The position numbers and the translations under genes are program-made. The notes under the pieces are model-generated. The model saw nothing but the letters and a program-made list of their open reading frames with translations. It did not search any database and was not told the origin of the DNA. 64,000 nt of DNA from positions 16,253,755 to 16,317,754 of the forward strand of contig OX104132.1 of the NCBI GenBank assembly GCA_944470555.2. The letters run 5' to 3'. Source of the DNA: Heterobilharzia americana. Taxonomy: Eukaryota > Platyhelminthes > Trematoda > Strigeidida > Schistosomatidae. Below are positions 59,601 through 64,000 of the stretch, piece after piece (the stretch's first letter is position 1; each line of letters opens with the position of its first letter).

Positions 59601-62083
59601 GGAGTTTTTAGTCCTTCAATCAACAAACAATAAATGACTTTGGATTTTAGCACTCATTAGTGATTATGTATACTTTATGAAAGGTGTTTATAAGATTTTC
59701 CCAAGTTTAAAATAGCTATCAAATTATGTGTTCAGAGATTTCTGGTGTTAGCATCTGGAATACACTTTCCATACTATTTCGAGACTCATCAGATAGATAT
59801 ATCTATAATCAGTGATGGTGATGCTCCTATGGGAACTTGGACCGAGTATTTATCATTTAAAACACCTAAATGTTACTCACTAGACTACTGAGACATGAAA
59901 GCCGACTTCAGTATGATGAGTGTCAGTTGTCATTTATTCATGCTTACAATTCTCTGTTGACTGATTATTTTAATAGACCGAATTAATCAACTTGTGTTTA
60001 TATATGAATAAATGCTTCTAGTCAGTATCAAGTAGATAACACAAAAATAAAACTCGATACAATATGAAGGCATCATCTCAAGAAATCTATAAGTCAACAT
60101 ATATGCTAGTTGATTAAGTCAGATAAACAATCTATACGGAACAACTGCAAATATAAACCAATGAAAAGGATTACAGATTCTGTTTAGCATTCATACTTAT
60201 AGTGTGCTATTCGATATTTCACGTGTTGTCGTGAATTTATATTTGAAATAACGAATTTTTAATTCACCCGATCCATCTTTCTTCACTTCGCAAATTGATT
60301 ACTGTATTTTCTCATTTTATTGTTTTTATGTTTGATTCTTCTCTACCTTCTTTAGTTATTCGCCAGTCAGCTTAAACGTTTGGTACGATTAATTACTCCA
60401 CTCACAGAGAATGATTGTAAAGGTTTAGGTTTTCGAAGTGTAGAGGAAGTTGTTGAAGATTTTATCAAACTTAATACACGCCGAAAGAAACGTAAAACGT
60501 ATGTGTAAAGGCATATTTTGTATCATCACTAATTATCACTTTATTCTTTGTAAATAAAAGTTTCTTGATAGAATTTGAAACCCTGAAAGCACAGATCTTT
60601 TCCCTGTAAAAGAAGTAGGTTGTCGAAAGCTCTATATAGATTACCGTGTTTACTGAGAATAAGATTCGAAGAAGCCAAAATTCAGCCTTGTTAGGGAATC
60701 TGTTTATCACATCTCTACCTGTGAGCATTGTTCCATTAAAGATAGTACGTCACACTGTTGTTTTTGCGATTGTGTAACACGGCCCTCAGGGAAAAGTGTT
60801 TTAAGCACATATATCTTGCTGTTAAATGCTTTCCACTCAAACTCATATAGTCATGAGGGGGTGCAGAAAATGGATTACCATTTGAGGTATTACCGCGACA
60901 CAAATGGCTATTCCTAGTTTAGTTTTGTCAGTCCTTGATTTCTCATTCAGAGGACCTTTGTTGTATTTATGGTATACAAAAGACAACTTCTTTGGAGAGA
61001 AAGCTAATGAGATTTTGAGGTCTATAAACATATGCGTGTAAGTCTAAGAATATTTGACATGCGTCAAATGATGTGTCGATTACAAATTGATGCGTATGCA
61101 TTGATCTGCACTCCATGCTTATTTTAACATTTGGGAGTAACATGTTTCAAGATGTCCTTCATGAACCATACCCGAGTAATTGCAGTACTTTTTATTAACG
61201 TGTATACCAGCGTAGGTCACTTACGGCACTGTTGAAAGGACTGGGTTATGCATCAGCGATAAAGGTAGTACAGTGCAATAGTGCTCTTTTTGAATGCATG
61301 AAGTCGAATCAGTTTCACATCTTCAGTTAGGCTTATACTTGTGTAGAATACTTGTAAGTGAAATGCTTAAACCGATGAACCACCCACTCACGGTCGGATG
61401 ATGTAAAAACTATAACTCTCTATAGTTTAAATTCTTCTTATCCTTTAGACTTAATTATATGTGGTATTGTGATTTATTTCTCTTGTTTAATTCCTCACTG
61501 AACATTATCATGTAGACCGACCAGTTAAAGAGAGCTGTACTTAACAAAAGTAAATGTTTCCCTATGAAGATTCATTTTTCACCAACATTTCTCTTTCAGT
61601 AGTAGTCATAGGTAAGGAGAGATAATACCTGTGCATAAGAGTAATGTGTTCAAGGGTTGAAGATTCTGTACTTGTTTTAACACTGAGATTAGGCGAAGAT
61701 ATGAATATTAATGTACTACAGTATTAGTTCCTTGCTGATGAGGTATTGAATACAATTCTTTAGGCGGCAACAGTATGGTCAAGTTTTGATCATTCTCTCG
61801 ATAAAATGCCTGAACATTGCTAAGCGGTACTATTTTCACTTGGTTTGTAGTTCAGACTCTTCTCTCCTCTTCGTGACTTTTTTGAAACAATATAGTGAAA
61901 CTGTGAAATAATAATCACTTAAAGCCTAACAATATGTCACCTTTTTTCCCTATTTACTAATGTTTAAGCGACGTGATATGGGTTTGTCCGCTGTCAAATA
62001 AAAAGTTTCGTGATCCAATCTATGTCAAGAAACATATTCTTAATAAGCATATGGATAAAATTGAAGCTATCAAGAAGGATAAT
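37173..62083 (+). CDS. SRRT: SRRT/ARS2, serrate RNA effector protein (nine exons, 3' end off window)
   Basis: ARS2 is a nuclear scaffold that joins the cap-binding complex and directs transcripts to miRNA processing, 3' end formation, export or decay. Nine exons can be chained: 37173-37423, 38757-38923, 41155-41372, 42167-43026, 47820-48567, 52830-53108, 56123-56448, 60356-60498 and 61969-62083. All have GT/AG borders and matching phases except at exon 4. Residue order: the N-terminal helical domain ([10 protein letters not shown], then WFREKYHPD across the exon 1/2 junction), an AGGTEEDF block, a Ser/Asp/Glu and His-rich linker, an RRM-like region with [60 protein letters not shown], and the zinc-finger-like [10 protein letters not shown]...KKHILNKH. 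Animal ARS2 has these in the same order. Start: ATG at 37173 (G at -3, G at +4); TAA at 37158-37160 closes the frame upstream. The C-terminal exons lie beyond 64000. Confidence 0.93.
37816..37885 (+). repeat. RTE 3' tail fragment in SRRT intron 1
   Basis: GTGGCAACTTAAACTAATGC and the following TTCTGCGTTGATTTCTCTGTC match the tail at 55945-56005. Short and decayed. Confidence 0.5.
38075..38236 (-). mobile_element. tRNA-derived SINE, family 2
   Basis: On the minus strand an A-box-like TATGGCTCAATGGTC and a B box AGGGTTCGAACACC (tRNA-like part about 38157-38236) are followed by AGGTAGTATCATGAGCCCTT and a GGTTGCTGAGC end. The 39785-39955 copy shares this order. It lies in SRRT intron 1, antisense to the gene. 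Confidence 0.65.
38757..38923 (+). CDS. SRRT: SRRT exon 2 (residues 84-140)
   Basis: Acceptor TTCAG at 38752-38756. The exon completes Trp and reads [10 protein letters not shown], then a helical [20 protein letters not shown], ending LLDM before GTAAGT. Exit phase 1. This continues the N-terminal ARS2 domain. Confidence 0.92.
39256..39762 (-). mobile_element. RTE LINE 3' end in SRRT intron 2
   Basis: Minus-strand coding remnants of the RTE ORF end (the [14 protein letters not shown] region replaced by diverged equivalents), then a 3' untranslated region. It is nearly identical to 43735-44242 over about 500 bases, with only scattered substitutions and small indels. The RT part is absent. Confidence 0.8.
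39785..39955 (-). mobile_element. tRNA-derived SINE, family 2
   Basis: Minus strand: tRNA-like head with GTTCACCGGTATAGG and B box TGGGTTTGAACCCCG, then AGGTAGCATCAGCACCCTTT and CGGTTGCTGAGC, collinear with 38075-38236. It is adjacent to the RTE fragment. Confidence 0.65.
39998..40380 (+). repeat. RTE LINE 3' end in SRRT intron 2
   Basis: Plus strand AACCGAAATCGATGGTTGG and AATATGGCTGAGAATCG match the GNMAENRxQW end of the RTE ORF. The tail reads GGTGTGGTAACTTGGAATGT and AGTAATACCAGGTCC. Strongly diverged and 5'-truncated. Confidence 0.65.
40381..41154 (+). other. Remainder of SRRT intron 2
   Basis: Intron sequence with no recognised repeat. A C9 homopolymer-like run occurs at about 40879-40888. 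The acceptor at 41154 has only a modest pyrimidine tract. Confidence 0.4.
41155..41372 (+). CDS. SRRT: SRRT exon 3 (residues 140-212)
   Basis: Acceptor AAAAG ending at 41154. It reads [19 protein letters not shown], the conserved GGTE block, then a Gln/Glu-rich linker ending LTKKA at donor GTTAGT. Exit phase 0. Confidence 0.88.
42167..43026 (+). CDS. SRRT: SRRT exon 4, low-complexity linker with an apparent 1-nt frame break (residues 213-499)
   Basis: Acceptor TTTTTAG at 42160-42166 continues phase 0 into [19 protein letters not shown]. That frame closes within 60 bases of 42223. The frame one base away is open to the end and carries a [12 protein letters not shown] acidic run, then a long Ser/Asp repeat coded by AGT/AGC (about 42280-42510). 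A basic KKRRKKHSK, a His-rich HHHRRSHH, and finally [17 protein letters not shown], the first strand of the RRM-like domain, complete it. The length of 860 is one short of a multiple of three, as expected for one missing base in the A-run at 42219-42222. Donor GTAAGT at 43027. Confidence 0.8.
43535..43557. repeat. (TTTCG)n simple repeat
   Basis: Four to five tandem copies of TTTCG in SRRT intron 4. Confidence 0.9.
43735..45060 (-). mobile_element. RTE LINE with reverse transcriptase, SRRT intron 4
   Basis: The minus-strand frame 44648-45004 reads [17 protein letters not shown], then [20 protein letters not shown], then [18 protein letters not shown] with an intact YADD box at about 44756-44767. 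It continues with diverged TYLSS and [13 protein letters not shown] segments down to the 3' end at about 43735. The endonuclease is missing. It is the longest RTE copy inside SRRT and lies antisense to it. Confidence 0.85.
45255..45352 (-). repeat. tRNA-like SINE fragment, family 3
   Basis: The minus strand has B-box-like ACGGATTCGAAACTC followed by CTCCACCTACTGTAT. The 54770-54880 copy shares these blocks. Confidence 0.5.
46210..46351. mobile_element. MITE-like inverted-terminal-repeat element, copy 1
   Basis: The left end GGTGACTGTAAAGGCCACTC and the right end GGTGGTCCTTTAAATCGC are inverted repeats. The core has CTTTATTTTATGGAGAA and CAGTTGCTAGGGTGG. About 140 bases, non-coding, in SRRT intron 4. 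Confidence 0.7.
46550..46682. mobile_element. MITE-like element, copy 2
   Basis: Left end GGCTGATTTTAAAGGCTATC. Core TTTCATAAAATAAAGG followed by CTAATTGGCTGTCTCAG. The right terminal repeat is degraded. Confidence 0.6.
46745..46873. mobile_element. MITE-like element, copy 3
   Basis: Left end AGTGACTTTAAAGGGCATCC, core TGTATTTTATGAAAAACTGC, right end GGTAGGATGACTTTAGAGTC. About 130 bases. Confidence 0.65.
47290..47440 (-). mobile_element. Sm-alpha-like SINE with a dead hammerhead
   Basis: The minus-strand head reads GGCTCTCGTGCCCCAGTGGG with a B box CGGATTCGAGTCCCAGT. The ribozyme region shows CTGACAA in place of CUGANGA and CAAA in place of GAAA, so it should be inactive. In SRRT intron 4, just upstream of exon 5. 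Confidence 0.7.
47820..48567 (+). CDS. SRRT: SRRT exon 5, RRM-like and following helices (residues 500-749)
   Basis: Acceptor TTTGCCAG at 47812-47819, phase 0. It reads [11 protein letters not shown], then after an insertion KRMGWASFA, the second RRM-like block, then [20 protein letters not shown] and RGLW. The exon ends in an acidic, Lys-rich linker before GTAAGC. The insertion of about 30 residues between the two RRM blocks looks longer than in vertebrates. Confidence 0.93.
49040..49122. mobile_element. MITE-like element, copy 4 (right half)
   Basis: Contains only the internal and right part: GGTTGATTATTTTGGCAG, then GGGGTGGCCTTTAAAGTCGC. In SRRT intron 5. Confidence 0.6.
49205..49348. mobile_element. 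MITE-like element, copy 5
   Basis: Left CACCCTAGCAACGACCAAAT and right TTTCAGTTGTTGCTAGGCTG are inverted repeats, and AACCAATGAG/CTAATTGGTT also pair. Core GCAGATTTTCATAAAA. It is one of the most complete copies. Confidence 0.7.
49349..50455. other. Part of SRRT intron 5 without recognised features
   Basis: AT-rich intron sequence with no coding frame of note. The short frames do not resemble ARS2 or any element identified here. Confidence 0.4.
50456..50800 (-). mobile_element. Penelope-like RT fragment in SRRT intron 5
   Basis: On the minus strand [20 protein letters not shown] (about 50530-50590) matches the YxDD box and what follows in Penelope-like RTs. It is preceded by [15 protein letters not shown], a degenerate SPLGPLLAD region. 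Short and decayed. Confidence 0.55.
51005..51180 (-). mobile_element. Sm-alpha-like SINE with a near-intact hammerhead
   Basis: The minus-strand head is GGCTCTCGTGCCCCAGTG with a B-box relic TGGGTTTGAGTTTCAG. The hammerhead follows at 51030-51090. In SRRT intron 5, antisense to the gene. Confidence 0.75.
51030..51090 (-). ncRNA. Hammerhead ribozyme, type I, near-intact
   Basis: The minus strand reads GGTACATCCAG (stem I side), CTGACGA (51071-51077, fits CUGANGA), a weakened stem II ATCT/GGAC around CAAATA, GAAA (51053-51056), a short stem III and an ATT triplet (allowed by the NUH rule) before CTAGTTTCCACTGC. The core matches the schistosome ribozyme closely, but stem II has lost pairs, so activity may be reduced. 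Confidence 0.7.
51537..51651. mobile_element. MITE-like element, copy 6
   Basis: Core CTTTATTTTATGAAAATCTG, then GGTTATTTGATCGG and GCTAGGGTGGCATTTAAAGT at the right end. The left terminal repeat is truncated. Confidence 0.65.
52190..52530. repeat. tRNA-like repeat units in inverted arrangement
   Basis: A plus-strand unit fragment (GCTGGTTCGAATCCGACCAC, then CACTTTCGATCATCACC, to about 52320) is followed by a minus-strand unit with its tail at 52347-52400 and its tRNA-like head at 52411-52484. The two tails face each other. In SRRT intron 5, about 300 bases before exon 6. Confidence 0.65.
52411..52484 (-). ncRNA. tRNA-like module inside a repeat
   Basis: On the minus strand it starts GAACCTCGTAGCTCAGTTGG and ends GCTGGTTCGAATCTAGCC plus GCGGTCC. 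The A and B boxes are good, but the anticodon arm has diverged from the other copies. Treated as a SINE head, not a tRNA gene. Confidence 0.55.
52830..53108 (+). CDS. SRRT: SRRT exon 6 (residues 749-842)
   Basis: Acceptor TTTTCTAG at 52822-52829, phase 1. A charged Asn/Asp-rich stretch is followed by [20 protein letters not shown], the conserved acidic helix of ARS2. Donor GTAATT at 53109 follows ATGG. Confidence 0.9.
53109..54529. other. First half of SRRT intron 6
   Basis: AT-rich. The plus frame at 53764-54033 (89 codons) has no recognisable motif and no splice signals that would join it to SRRT. Confidence 0.35.
54530..54710 (+). repeat. RTE LINE ORF-end fragment
   Basis: The plus strand retains GGCTGAAAAAGGCTC, GGCCAGACTAAAGCATG and GGTTAGGGTCCACAAGAC, the end of the RTE ORF as at 35800-35930. 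Decayed. Confidence 0.6.
54770..54880 (-). repeat. tRNA-like SINE fragment, family 3
   Basis: The minus strand shows TGTGGCTTGTTGGTTTAAG (A-box like) and TAGGTTCAAATTCCTCTCC (B-box like), then CACCTACTCTATCTGGG. Same family as 45255-45352. Confidence 0.55.
54945..55740 (-). mobile_element. RTE (SR2-like) LINE 3' end in SRRT intron 6
   Basis: Minus-strand frames 55348-55635 ([34 protein letters not shown]) and 55133-55363 ([18 protein letters not shown]) reproduce the element at 35496-36215 with few changes, including its tail. One frameshift separates the two frames. It is an inverted, closely related copy about 19 kb away. Confidence 0.85.
55940..56010 (+). repeat. RTE 3' tail fragment
   Basis: GTGTGGTAACTTAAAACGAT and the following GGACCTGTGTTCGAGGTTC correspond to the tail of an RTE subfamily also seen at 11886 and 37816. 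Confidence 0.5.
56123..56448 (+). CDS. SRRT: SRRT exon 7 (residues 842-950)
   Basis: Acceptor CATCATAG ending at 56122, phase 1. It contains [20 protein letters not shown], one of the most conserved ARS2 segments, then [16 protein letters not shown]. Donor GTAAGC at 56449, phase 0. Confidence 0.93.
56575..56603. repeat. (AT)n microsatellite
   Basis: Alternating TA run of 29 bases in SRRT intron 7. Confidence 0.9.
56632..57090. mobile_element. Two RTE 3' ends, head-to-head inverted
   Basis: 56632-56715 is the minus-strand version (GTTAAGATGAGGATAATGTG, then TTCTGAGCCATATCAC). 56716-57090 is the plus-strand version of the same region (GGCTAAAACATGGCATCAAT, then CATTATCCTCATCTTAACG and a tail). 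The duplicated region is self-complementary. Confidence 0.7.
57385..57740 (-). repeat. Non-LTR retrotransposon ORF-end fragment
   Basis: The minus strand contains a WIQKG...[19 protein letters not shown] stretch and [11 protein letters not shown], resembling the RPK-TWRR-VE-E plus W-x-L-x-x-x-AQ-x-R-x-x-W ending found in several LINE clades. The plus-strand 137-codon frame over it is an antisense shadow. The clade is uncertain. Confidence 0.45.
57745..58665. other. Part of SRRT intron 7 without recognised features
   Basis: AT-rich intron sequence. No coding frame or repeat family was recognised. Confidence 0.4.
58743..58816 (-). ncRNA. tRNA-Thr(GGT)-like module inside a repeat
   Basis: The minus strand runs GGACCTCGTATCTCAGTTG to GGCCGCGGTCC: seven-base ends pair at six positions. 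The anticodon arm is around CCGGGCCGGTAACCCAG (loop CCGGTAA, so GGT) and the T arm is CTGGTTCGAATCTGG. C at position 33 argues against function in translation. Confidence 0.6.
59153..59226 (+). ncRNA. tRNA-Thr(GGT)-like module inside a repeat
   Basis: The plus strand carries GTATCTCAGTTAGTGGGGCA, an anticodon arm CCGGG-CCGGTAA-CCCGG with a perfect 5-bp stem, and a T arm CTGGTTCGAACCCGG. The acceptor ends (GAACC/TGTCC) pair imperfectly. Confidence 0.6.
59266..59720. other. Part of SRRT intron 7 without recognised features
   Basis: No repeat or coding feature recognised. Confidence 0.4.
59721..59895 (-). mobile_element. Sm-alpha-like SINE, decayed hammerhead
   Basis: On the minus strand CTGATGA (about 59778-59784), GAAA (about 59761-59766) and ATTCCAGATGC survive, but stem II no longer pairs well. 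The tRNA-like head has drifted beyond confident recognition. In SRRT intron 7. Confidence 0.6.
60356..60498 (+). CDS. SRRT: SRRT exon 8 (residues 951-998)
   Basis: Acceptor CTTCTTTAG ending at 60355. It reads [20 protein letters not shown], then [20 protein letters not shown], matching the helical segment just before the ARS2 zinc-finger-like motif. Donor GTATGT at 60499, phase 2. Confidence 0.88.
60499..61968 (+). other. SRRT intron 8
   Basis: 1470 bases with no recognised repeat. The 85-codon minus-strand frame at 60471-60728 overlaps exon 8 in antisense and has no motif. Confidence 0.5.
61969..62083 (+). CDS. SRRT: SRRT exon 9, zinc-finger-like motif (residues 998-1036)
   Basis: Acceptor TGTTTAAG at 61961-61968. 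Splicing gives [17 protein letters not shown], and the exon goes on to [19 protein letters not shown]. One Cys and two His (C-x15-H-x4-H) are present and no second Cys is seen, as in other animal ARS2 proteins. Donor GTGAGT at 62084, phase 0. The following FFNNFL-type exon was not found before 64000. Confidence 0.92.
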
Positions 62084-63123
62084 GTGAGTTGTTTTGTGAA
62101 GATTTCTGTAATTCCTTACGATGTTGTCCTGATTGAAAGAATATCATCATTCTTGACCGTCCTTCTTTTGACTAACTTCATTTAACCATAACCAGGACTA
62201 TTAACTGGTTACTAGTATGACTCATCAACCGCACCAAAATATCACAACGTGATAAAGAAAGAAAAGTGAATAGATAGCGATAAACAACTAGGAAGAAAAA
62301 TAGTCACTTAATAGCTCATTCAATCAAGTTTACACTTCATTTTTCATTTCCCTCTCATTATTGTTATTATTGATTGGTCACTGGAGAGCAACCAATCTCT
62401 TATTGTCTAGTCGTGAGTGCAGACCGAATTTTGTCGGCACATTTTGTAATGTGACCATCTATCTAGGAGGCTCACCACTGCGGTGCACTTTGATGGATAT
62501 TAGTTGGTTGGAGGTATATTGTTACGGAAAGTGAATGTATGTCAGTTACTCGCTGTTTTGTAACAAAGTAGTTAAGTTTTCAGGAAGAAATAAGAAATTT
62601 AGCACTAGTTTATCGAAGTTATGGACGTTGAAACCAATATATGTGGTAGCAATCTATGAGGTATTTGTGTGATTATTGTCGCGGACCTTATAGGGGAGTC
62701 TGAATTATCTTGTAAAGGTCTACGAGTAAACGGGTGTCGGTTGCTGGGGATTTTAAAGAACTATGACCAAGAATTCATAGTTGTATAAATTTTGCTTTCG
62801 TTTAGATGTATTCACTATATTGCTCTAGTTTAGATTTGTAGCTCACAGTTGTTTACTATTGTCAATGTAACTCTTTTAACTTCTATGTCTTGTTTTGTTG
62901 AGTTCACATATGTTTACTAGTGTTAAATATCATATTTTTAACTAAATCTCAGTTATACCAGATTCTATGTTGTTTGTTTTTGGGTCTATCCATCTTCTAA
63001 TCTGTTGCATGAGAAATTCGTGTAATGAAAAGAAATAATATTCTTTTCAATGAATTCTCATCAGACTCTATCTACAATTATAAAATGGATCTGTACAACC
63101 AAGTTGAAGGCGGATACATTTTC
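62084..63123 (+). other. Start of SRRT intron 9, nothing else recognised
   Basis: It begins with donor GTGAGT. No exon resembling the FFNN-type segment that follows the ARS2 zinc-finger-like motif is visible, so the gene is presumed to continue past the window. Confidence 0.5.
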
Positions 63124-63147
63124 GAGAGAGAGAGAGAGAGAGAGAGA
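63124..63147. repeat. (GA)n simple repeat
   Basis: Twelve tandem GA dinucleotides. Confidence 0.95.
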
Positions 63148-63269
63148 TTTAGGAACTGTAAGGAGATCGAGTTTTCCTTTTAAATTTTCTAGCGTTATGA
63201 TGATATATATGTACAGATGAATAATATGATGGTGAACAAAAAGATAATGAATAGAGAAGACATAAATTG

Positions 63270-63970
63270 CCTTTAGTTTAATGCGAAGGCATATGGAGAG
63301 ATAACGTATGAAAATGATCTTTCTGAATGCAAAGTTCATGTTTGATCAGTACTATTGCAACAGCCTCAGTCATGTTGAACAGGCATTGGCTAGCTATTCG
63401 TGGTGTTTTTTTTTTTGGAATACGATGTATGACATTGAAAACTTTATCAGCATCTATGTGAGATGCTATGATTGAACTTCTCACCACTTTCACTTCGCCT
63501 TTTCCGTACCAAGCTGGTAAATGCTCTCGTATCCGGGGTCTCACTCGCCTAATCGTACCCCTATGTAACTAGTTCCACAGGAACTGTTAAACTGATATAT
63601 TCAGGATGAAGATTTAAGATTGGGTAGACAATCCTTTAGTATCGGATTGAGCATTGGCCGACTACTGAATGGTTTACAAAGCCGATCTGCATGAAATGTC
63701 CTACTGACTGCTCTAGCTAGATGTTGTGACAGAATGTCACTTGCGCATCTCACTTGAGTTGTAAGCGCAGAAACAAAGGCTCCTTCTCCACTGTTATCAG
63801 TTCTTGTTTAGGACCACTGTAGTTGATGTTAGCTTTGATGAACTTATCTGGATATCCGTTTTCACTTAGAATATCACGGATACACAATAGTTCTATACAC
63901 TCCATAAAACAAATCGATATTACTCTGAATGCCAGGCACCTGATTATATTACCTTGGTGCTTCATTGAAA
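63270..63970 (-). mobile_element. Penelope-like element 3' end (GIY-YIG region)
   Basis: The minus-strand frame 63750-63965 (RDILSENGYPDKFIKANI) corresponds to RGTLAENGYPSRFIDNSM of the element at 8395-8904. The frame 63278-63544 then reads RPRIREHLPAWYGKGEVK and VFNVIHRIPKKK, the end of the GIY-YIG domain. Between them at about 63545-63750 the CxCG-YIG portion is frameshifted. It lies beyond the last SRRT exon seen, antisense to the gene. Confidence 0.8.
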
Positions 63971-64000
63971 CTGAGGTGTGTATATTGTGCCTTGGAAGTT

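Noticed and set aside
1..64000. CRISPR arrays, operons, ribosome binding sites, riboswitches or prophage-like modules.
   Set aside because: None seen; spliced genes and eukaryotic retroelements show this is nuclear DNA of an animal.

Overview
The window looks like nuclear DNA of a parasitic flatworm, most likely a blood fluke (Schistosoma or a close relative such as Trichobilharzia). This is inferred from its repeats: Sm-alpha-like SINEs carrying hammerhead ribozymes, RTE (SR2-like) and CR1 (SR1/Perere-like) LINEs, Penelope-like elements with a GIY-YIG endonuclease, and a CsRn1/Boudicca-type Ty3/Gypsy element primed by tRNA-Trp. A 41-bp intron and a compact gene set among mostly decayed repeats fit this. 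The species cannot be named from the sequence alone.

Only two host protein genes are well supported. The first, on the minus strand at 6316-6863, is a two-exon gene for mitochondrial ribosomal protein S17 (mrps17, 168 aa, one 41-bp intron). The second, on the plus strand from 37173 to beyond the right edge, is SRRT/ARS2, the cap-binding-complex partner that links nuclear RNA 5' ends to processing and decay. Nine coding exons can be placed (1036 residues) with consistent splice phases. The one exception is a 1-nt frame break in exon 4. The remaining C-terminus lies outside the window.

Layout: 1-3740, decayed CR1 and RTE pieces. 4355-6300, an AT microsatellite and an Sm-alpha-like SINE with an intact hammerhead core. 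6316-6863, mrps17. 6945-7970, tRNA-like repeats arranged as inverted copies. 8198-10150, a Penelope-like fragment abutting an RTE fragment. 11580-22130, a dense graveyard of CR1 LINEs in both orientations. 24925-28010, an internally deleted Gypsy element with both LTRs. 31895-32530, another CR1 3' end. 34020-36960, RTE LINE copies just upstream of SRRT. 37173-62083, SRRT, whose introns hold RTE fragments, SINEs, a family of about 140-bp inverted-terminal-repeat elements, Penelope pieces and tRNA-like inverted repeats. 63270-63970, another Penelope-like 3' end.

The two host genes do not form an operon and show no direct functional link. Several long stretches (10.2-11.5, 22.2-24.9, 28.6-31.9, 32.5-34.0 and 57.8-58.6 kb) contain nothing I can identify.
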